Origin: DASSBG01 sp965651365 | GTDB taxonomy: Bacteria; Pseudomonadota; Gammaproteobacteria; Xanthomonadales; Rhodanobacteraceae | Assembly: GCA_965651365.1 (NCBI GenBank) | Contig: CBFGSA010000079.1 | Span: 1-12,605 of the forward strand | DNA: 12,605 bases | Reading direction: 5' to 3' | Shown: one piece after another, positions 8,850 through 12,605 of the stretch | Position numbering within the stretch: position 1 is the first letter of the stretch | How the letters are laid out: each line of letters begins with the position of its first letter | Translations under genes and position numbers: made by a program | Notes under the pieces: generated by a model | The model's input: only the letters and a program-made list of their open reading frames with translations | Databases searched by the model: none | What the model was told of the DNA's origin: nothing

Positions 8850-9054
8850 ATTGGGCTGGCGATGTATCCATTTGCCGTCATCCTGAGCGAAGGGCGCAAC
8901 GCGCCCACAATCGCAGGATTAATTCCACCCACACCGAACATTGGCCTTTGCGTCTCCAGTCGCTTCACTTTATCCGCACACAATTACAGATGTCGGCTTG
9001 ATCGTGACCAAGTCGCCCCCACGTTTGCATTCTGATCCCCCAAAGCTGTTGCTC
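8850..9054. other. Intergenic region between yhdP and tldD
   Basis: These 205 bp hold no convincing gene. They carry the hairpin at 8880-8919. A weak promoter-like pair follows, TTGCGT at 8948-8953 and TATCCG at 8971-8976 with a 17-bp spacer and only three consensus matches each, which is not enough to call. In Pseudomonas a carbon-nitrogen hydrolase (nitrilase-family) gene sits at this point between yhdP and tldD. No trace of it is readable here. Confidence 0.6.
8880..8919. repeat. Two-part hairpin after yhdP (REP-like or terminator)
   Basis: The outer arms ATCCTG (8880-8885) and CAGGAT (8914-8919) enclose a perfect inner stem GGGCGC (8892-8897) / GCGCCC (8901-8906) with loop AAC. It lies 30 bp after the yhdP stop. 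There is no T-run on either side, so a classic intrinsic terminator is not proven. The lead-in GTCATCCTGAGCG (8877-8889) resembles dispersed intergenic repeats I recall from several GC-rich genomes. It probably ends or stabilises the accD-yhdP transcript. Confidence 0.7.
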
Positions 9055-10503
9055 ATGACCGATTCCGATACCGCACTGGCGCTGGCCAGTGAACGCCTGC
9101 TGCAGCCCGGTGGCCTGTCCACTCGCGAACTTGAGAACGTGTTTTCGCATCTGGCCGGGCCTGGCGTGGACCTGGCCGACTTGTATTTCCAGCATTCGCG
9201 CAGCGAGTCCTGGGTACTGGAAGACGGCATCGTCAAGAACGGCAACCATTCGATCGAGCAGGGCGTGGGCGTGCGCGCCGTGGCTGGCGAGAAGACAGGC
9301 TTCGCCTATTCCGACGAAATCCTGCTGCCGCAACTTGTTGATGCGGCCAGCGCCGCGCGCGCCATTGCACGCAGTGGTCGCGGCAGTGACCAGGCGCTGT
9401 CGGTGCGGGGCCAGCGCGCGCTGTATCCGGCCATTGATCCGGTGGAAACCCTGGACAGCGCGGCCAAGGTCAGGGTGATGCGCGAGATCGACGCCGTGGC
9501 CCGCGCCGTCGATCCGCGCGTCAAGCAGGTGATCGTCAGCCTGGCCGCCACCACCGACACCGTGCTGGTGGCCGCCTCCGACGGCACACTGGCCGCTGAC
9601 GTGCGGCCGCTGGTGCGCCTGGGCGTGCAGGTCATTGCCGAGGAAAACGGCCGCCGCGAGGCCGGTCAGTCCGGTGGCGGCGGGCGCTACGGCTATGTCG
9701 AGCTGCTGGACTCGGGTCGCGGCGAGGCCTGGGCGCGCGAGGCCGTGCGTCAGGCGCTGCTGAACCTGGAAGCGGTCGATGCCCCGGCCGGAACCATGCC
9801 CGTGGTGCTCGGTCCGGGCTGGCCCGGCGTGCTGCTGCACGAGGCGGTCGGCCACGGTTTGGAAGGCGACTTCAACCGCAAGGGCAGCTCGGCTTTCAGC
9901 GGCCGCATCGGCGAGCGCGTGGCTGCGCCCGGCGTCACCGTGGTCGATGACGGCACGCTGCAAGGCCGCCGGGGCTCGCTTTCGGTCGATGACGAGGGCA
10001 ATCCGACCCGCTGCAACACCCTGATCGAGGACGGCATTCTGGTCGGCTACATGCAGGACAAGCTCAATGCCCGGCTGATGGGCATGCAAGCGACCGGCAA
10101 CGGTCGTCGCGAATCCTTCGCGCACCTGCCGATGCCGCGCATGACCAACACCTACATGCGCGCCGGCACGCGCGACCCGGCGGAAATCATCGCCTCGGTC
10201 GAGCGCGGCCTGTACGCGGTCAACTTCGGCGGTGGCCAGGTCGACATCACCAACGGCAAGTTCGTGTTTTCCGCCTCCGAGGCCTACCTGATCGAAAACG
10301 GCAAGGTGACCCGGCCGGTCAAGGGCGCGACCCTGATCGGCTCCGGTCCCGAGGTGCTGACCCGGGTATCCATGATCGGCAACGACCTGGCGCTGGATGA
10401 AGGCGTCGGCGTGTGCGGCAAGGACGGCCAGAGCGTGCCCGTGGGTGTGGGTCAGCCCACGCTCAAGGTCGATGCGTTGACCGTGGGTGGCACAGCCTCG
10501 TGA
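9055..10503 (+). CDS. tldD: Metalloprotease TldD (catalytic subunit of TldD/TldE)
   Basis: TldD is the zinc-bearing subunit of the TldD/TldE heterodimeric protease, which in E. coli cleaves the microcin B17 leader and degrades the antitoxin CcdA by threading unfolded peptides through the dimer. Counting from ATG 9055 gives 482 residues (E. coli 481). The HEAVGH motif supplies H262, E263 and H266, and C454 lies in GVCGKDGQ: exactly the E. coli zinc-ligand positions. This fixes the start, although the frame is open back to a TTG at 8941. The GVGVRAVAGEKTGFAYSDE block near residue 65 is typical. No good Shine-Dalgarno sequence is seen. The gene follows yhdP, as in E. coli and Pseudomonas, but after a 205-bp gap, so it may have its own promoter. 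Its partner pmbA is beyond darP. Confidence 0.97.
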   Translation: MTDSDTALALASERLLQPGGLSTRELENVFSHLAGPGVDLADLYFQHSRSESWVLEDGIVKNGNHSIEQGVGVRAVAGEKTGFAYSDEILLPQLVDAASAARAIARSGRGSDQALSVRGQRALYPAIDPVETLDSAAKVRVMREIDAVARAVDPRVKQVIVSLAATTDTVLVAASDGTLAADVRPLVRLGVQVIAEENGRREAGQSGGGGRYGYVELLDSGRGEAWAREAVRQALLNLEAVDAPAGTMPVVLGPGWPGVLLHEAVGHGLEGDFNRKGSSAFSGRIGERVAAPGVTVVDDGTLQGRRGSLSVDDEGNPTRCNTLIEDGILVGYMQDKLNARLMGMQATGNGRRESFAHLPMPRMTNTYMRAGTRDPAEIIASVERGLYAVNFGGGQVDITNGKFVFSASEAYLIENGKVTRPVKGATLIGSGPEVLTRVSMIGNDLALDEGVGVCGKDGQSVPVGVGQPTLKVDALTVGGTAS

Positions 10504-10525
10504 GCCTGCCGATGAATCGCGATGC

Positions 10526-10541
10526 AGGAGCGCGCCATGCG
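10526..10541 (+). promoter_or_regulatory. Orphan ribosome-binding-site-plus-ATG sequence, copy of the yhdP start region
   Basis: AGGAGCGCGCCATGCG here is identical to 4951-4966 at the rng/yhdP junction, and 20 of 21 bases match if extended to 4971/10546. It is a strong Shine-Dalgarno with a 6-nt spacer to ATG 10537. That ATG opens a frame running to 11112, which lies almost wholly antisense to darP and looks like a shadow frame. Whether the site initiates translation is unknown. Confidence 0.4.
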
Positions 10542-10569
10542 TGCGAAGAATTTGCCGCAAACGCCCCAT

Positions 10570-10586
10570 CGCGGCCATGGGCCGCG
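10570..10586. terminator. Candidate bidirectional terminator between tldD and darP
   Basis: The perfect inverted repeat CGCGGCC (10570-10576) / GGCCGCG (10580-10586) with loop ATG lies between two convergent genes. It starts one base beyond the darP stop and 66 bp beyond the tldD stop, the expected place for a shared terminator. No T-run follows on either strand, so it may act with Rho or only block read-through. A stem of 7 G:C pairs with a 3-nt loop is very stable. Confidence 0.55.
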
Positions 10587-10587
10587 C

Positions 10588-11097
10588 CTACAGGTCTCGC
10601 AACATGCGAAAAAGCTGTCGCGCAGCCCGCGGCGGCTTGTCCCGCGTGCGCTCGCTGCGTGCCTGACGGATCAGGCTGCGCAGGTGCTGTCGGTCAAGCC
10701 CGGGGTGCTGCTCCAGCAACGCGGTCAGTGCGTCGTCGTGCTCGATCAGGGCTTCGCGCAGCGTCTCGATGCGGCGCTGGCCCGCGGCTTCGCGCAACTG
10801 CTGCTCGCGATTGGCCCCGAGGGCGGCACGCGCGGCATCCAGCTCCGACTCGTCGCAGCGCCGCATCAGCTTGGCCAGGAATCCCAGTTCGCGCTTGCGC
10901 GCAACATGTGCGCTGATGCCGCGAACGCGGTCGATCTCCGCACGGATTCCGTCCGGCAGATCGATCCTGTCCAGTTGCGCCGGGCTCAGCGTCACCATGC
11001 CGGCCGCCAGATCACGCACAGCATGCGCTTCGCGCTTGCGCTCGCTGCGGCTGGGCCGCTCATCGGTGTCGACTGTTGTTTCCGAATCATCCATCAT
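10588..11097 (-). CDS. darP: Ribosome biogenesis factor DarP/YjgA (DUF615)
   Basis: DarP (formerly YjgA) binds late 50S ribosomal precursors and helps mature the peptidyl-transferase region of 23S rRNA. Read on the minus strand, the 169-residue protein (MMDDSETT...) has a charged, flexible N-terminus, then the family landmarks: SRSERKREA near residues 16-24, the helical ARKRELGFLAKLMRRCD segment at 66-82, and the C-terminal LDRQHLRSLIRQARSER and KPPRAARQLFRMLRDL blocks at 134-169. The stop is TAG (10588-10590 in plus coordinates). Two adjacent ATGs (11095-11097 and 11092-11094) are possible starts and neither has a clear Shine-Dalgarno. The usual RQLQ-IGK stretch reads RELG-LAK here, a modest deviation. 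The frame is open far upstream, but only through antisense pmbA. It diverges from pmbA, as in E. coli. Confidence 0.93.
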   Translation of the reverse strand: MMDDSETTVDTDERPSRSERKREAHAVRDLAAGMVTLSPAQLDRIDLPDGIRAEIDRVRGISAHVARKRELGFLAKLMRRCDESELDAARAALGANREQQLREAAGQRRIETLREALIEHDDALTALLEQHPGLDRQHLRSLIRQARSERTRDKPPRAARQLFRMLRDL

Positions 11098-11118
11098 GAC
11101 AGCGAATGGTGACACAAA
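11098..11118. promoter_or_regulatory. 21-bp divergent gap between darP and pmbA starts
   Basis: Only 21 bp separate the first darP ATG (minus) from the pmbA ATG (plus). The plus strand holds the pmbA ribosome binding site GGTGA at 11108-11112. There is no room for two promoters, so each gene's promoter must lie inside the other's 5' coding region. No good -35/-10 pair was recognised. Confidence 0.6.
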
Positions 11119-12471
11119 ATGACGCTTGAAATTGCACAACCGGATTCTGCGCTTGCCGAGAGCCGGGCACTGGAAACGCTGGCGACCGATTTGCTGGCGC
11201 GAGCCCGCGCCGCGGGTGCCAGCCAGGCCGAGGTGGCGGTCGGCACCGGCAGTGGCCTGAGCGTGCAGGTGCGCAAGGGTGAAGTCGAGACGGTCGAGCA
11301 CCACCGCGACCGCAGCCTCGATCTGACCGTGTATTTCGGCAATCGCAAGGGCAGCGCCTCCAGTGCCGACTTCAGTACCGCCTCGGTCACCGCGACGCTG
11401 GATCAGGCCTGCGCCATCGCCAGGCATACCGAGGAAGACGATTGCAATGGCCTGGCCGATGCCGGGCGCATGGCCACCGAGTTTCCGGATCTGGACCTGT
11501 GGCATCCGTGGGCGCTGGATGTCGACGCCGCCATCGATCTGGGTCGGCAGATCGAGGCCGCCGGTCTGGCGGTCGAGGGTGTGGAGAACAGCGAAGGCGC
11601 CAGTGTCGAGAGCGGCCAGGGCCTGTCGCTTTACGCCAACTCGCACGGTTTCATCGGTTCTCGCCGCGGCACGCGGCATTCCATCTCCTGCTCGCTGATC
11701 GCGCGTGATGCCAAGGGCATGCAACGTGATTACTGGTACGACACTCGCCGCTCGGCCGAGGAACTGATGGATGCCGACGCGCTGGGTCGCAAGGCCGGCG
11801 AGCGCGCCGTGGCGCGCCTCGGTGCCCGCAGTCTCGGCACGCGCAAGTGTCCGGTCCTGTTCTCGCCCGAGATGGCGCGCGGCCTGATCGGTCATCTGCT
11901 GGCGGCCATCAGCGGCGGTGCCTTGTATCGCCGGGCAAGCTTTCTGCTGGACCAGGCCGGTCAGCAGATTCTGCCGCCCTGGCTGGACATCACCGAGCAG
12001 CCGCGTCTGCCGCGTGGCCAGGCATCAAGTTGTTTCGACGCCGAGGGCGTGGCCACCGCGGAGTCACCGCTGGTGACCGGCGGTGTGCTGCAGCGCTATC
12101 TGCTGGGAAGTTACTCGGCCCGCAAGCTCGGACTTGCCACGACCGGCAATGCCGGTGGTGCGCACAATGTCGTGGTCGGGCATGGCGACGACGGTTTTGA
12201 TGCGATGCTGCAGCGCATGGGCACGGGCCTCGTGGTGACCGAACTGATGGGGCATGGCGTGTCGACCGTCACCGGTGACTACTCGCGCGGTGCTGCGGGC
12301 TTCTGGGTGGAAAACGGCGCCGTCGCCTATCCGGTGGAAGGCGTGACCATCGCCGCCAATCTCAAGGACATGTTCACCAGACTGGTTGCCGTGGGCGCCG
12401 ATGTCGACCCGCGCTCGTCGATCCTCACCGGTTCGATCCTGCTCGAGTCGATGACCGTCGCCGGCGAGTGA
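11119..12471 (+). CDS. pmbA: Metalloprotease subunit TldE/PmbA
   Basis: PmbA (TldE) is the non-catalytic partner of TldD. The two form a hollow heterodimer that digests unfolded peptides and, in E. coli, matures microcin B17. The 450-residue length equals E. coli PmbA. Family features are an N-terminal ASQAEVAVGTGSGLSVQVRKGEVE strand region (about residues 35-58), DYWYDTRRSAEEL in the middle, the FSPEMARGLIGHLLAAISGGALYRRASFLLD block (about 250-280), NVVVGHGDDGFDAML, and the C-terminal FWVENGAVAYPVEGVTIA segment. As expected for TldE there is no HExxxH: the equivalent stretch reads HLLAAISGG, so the subunit carries no zinc site. The start ATG has GGTGA 6 nt upstream. It lies past darP on the same strand as tldD but cannot share a simple transcript with it if the 10570-10586 hairpin terminates. 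Confidence 0.96.
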   Translation: MTLEIAQPDSALAESRALETLATDLLARARAAGASQAEVAVGTGSGLSVQVRKGEVETVEHHRDRSLDLTVYFGNRKGSASSADFSTASVTATLDQACAIARHTEEDDCNGLADAGRMATEFPDLDLWHPWALDVDAAIDLGRQIEAAGLAVEGVENSEGASVESGQGLSLYANSHGFIGSRRGTRHSISCSLIARDAKGMQRDYWYDTRRSAEELMDADALGRKAGERAVARLGARSLGTRKCPVLFSPEMARGLIGHLLAAISGGALYRRASFLLDQAGQQILPPWLDITEQPRLPRGQASSCFDAEGVATAESPLVTGGVLQRYLLGSYSARKLGLATTGNAGGAHNVVVGHGDDGFDAMLQRMGTGLVVTELMGHGVSTVTGDYSRGAAGFWVENGAVAYPVEGVTIAANLKDMFTRLVAVGADVDPRSSILTGSILLESMTVAGE

Positions 12472-12575
12472 CCGGGTCGGGCAATCCGGGCGCTTGCTTA
12501 AAAATGACTTTCGTCGCTTGACGGGATTCCACGCAGCGGCGACAGTGGAGCTGCCCATTATCCGGAGACATCGCC
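12472..12575. promoter_or_regulatory. Intergenic region with possible promoter of the next gene
   Basis: The 104 bp after pmbA contain TTGACG at 12518-12523 (5 of 6 matches to a -35 box) and, after a 17-bp spacer, GACAGT at 12541-12546 (3 of 6 to a -10 box). A clear ribosome binding site GGAG at 12564-12567 follows. No hairpin convincing enough for a pmbA terminator was found. The ribosome binding site is solid, the promoter tentative. Confidence 0.3.
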
Positions 12576-12605
12576 ATGACGTCCCCCGAAGACCAAAAGT
12601 CGCCT
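12576..12605 (+). CDS. Start of an unidentified gene (10 codons visible)
   Basis: ATG at 12576 is preceded by GGAG with an 8-nt spacer, an ideal initiation context, and opens the frame MTSPEDQKSP, which runs off the window. Ten residues are too few to assign a family. The polar N-terminus gives no sign of a signal peptide. It starts 104 bp after pmbA on the same strand and probably begins a separate unit. Confidence 0.6.
   Translation, partial: MTSPEDQKSP

Noticed and set aside
8941..9054. N-terminal extension of tldD from TTG 8941 or GTG 9004
   Set aside because: The E. coli numbering of H262/H266/C454 is reproduced exactly from ATG 9055, and the extension has no family similarity or ribosome binding site.
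8965..10578. 537-codon open frame antisense to tldD
   Set aside because: It mirrors tldD codon for codon and its translation is His/Gln/Gly/Ala-rich with no recognisable family, typical of an antisense frame in GC-rich DNA; tldD has exact catalytic residues.
10588..11895. 435-residue version of the minus-strand darP gene
   Set aside because: The first 266 codons only read pmbA backwards; DarP homology begins at the MMDDSE start (11097), and about 170 residues is the family size.
12513..12543. GTCGC/GCGAC inverted repeat in the last intergenic region
   Set aside because: Only 5 bp of stem with a 21-nt loop; expected by chance in GC-rich DNA.

Overview
The window is GC-rich, densely packed, housekeeping chromosomal DNA from a gammaproteobacterium. 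Three things point to the xanthomonad lineage (Xanthomonadaceae, Rhodanobacteraceae or Lysobacter-like). The gene order trpB-trpA-accD is the xanthomonad one. The maf-rng-yhdP-tldD-darP-pmbA order is the gammaproteobacterial one. The GGGAAT/ATTCCC heptamer arrays between trpB and trpA are of a kind I recall as common in xanthomonad intergenic regions. Genus cannot be fixed from the sequence alone.

Layout, left to right. Positions 1-1979 hold the 3' part of trpB and all of trpA (tryptophan synthase beta and alpha), separated by 192 bp filled by a large composite inverted repeat (980-1154). Positions 1997-8849 hold a tight same-strand run: accD (acetyl-CoA carboxylase beta), maf/yhdE (dTTP/UTP pyrophosphatase), rng (RNase G) and yhdP (AsmA-like envelope protein). 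The gaps are 9, 13 and 9 bp, so one transcript is likely. A 205-bp intergenic stretch with a strong hairpin (8880-8919) precedes tldD (9055-10503). The convergent darP/yjgA (10588-11097, minus strand) is separated from tldD by 84 bp carrying a 7-bp-stem hairpin. pmbA/tldE (11119-12471) diverges from darP with only 21 bp between start codons. After a 104-bp gap, a new gene begins at 12576 and runs off the window.

Functionally the window covers the last two steps of tryptophan synthesis, the first committed step of fatty-acid synthesis, non-canonical nucleotide clean-up, rRNA/mRNA processing, envelope lipid homeostasis, the two-subunit TldD/TldE metalloprotease, and 50S ribosome assembly. Every complete gene has the length and active-site residues expected of its family. 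TldD even keeps the E. coli residue numbers for its zinc ligands (H262, H266, C454).

I see no defence system, mobile-element gene, RNA gene or new enzyme cluster. The unusual content is non-coding: the long folded repeat between two genes that are normally translationally coupled, the absence of a Shine-Dalgarno sequence for trpA right after it, and smaller hairpins and a duplicated start-site sequence further on.
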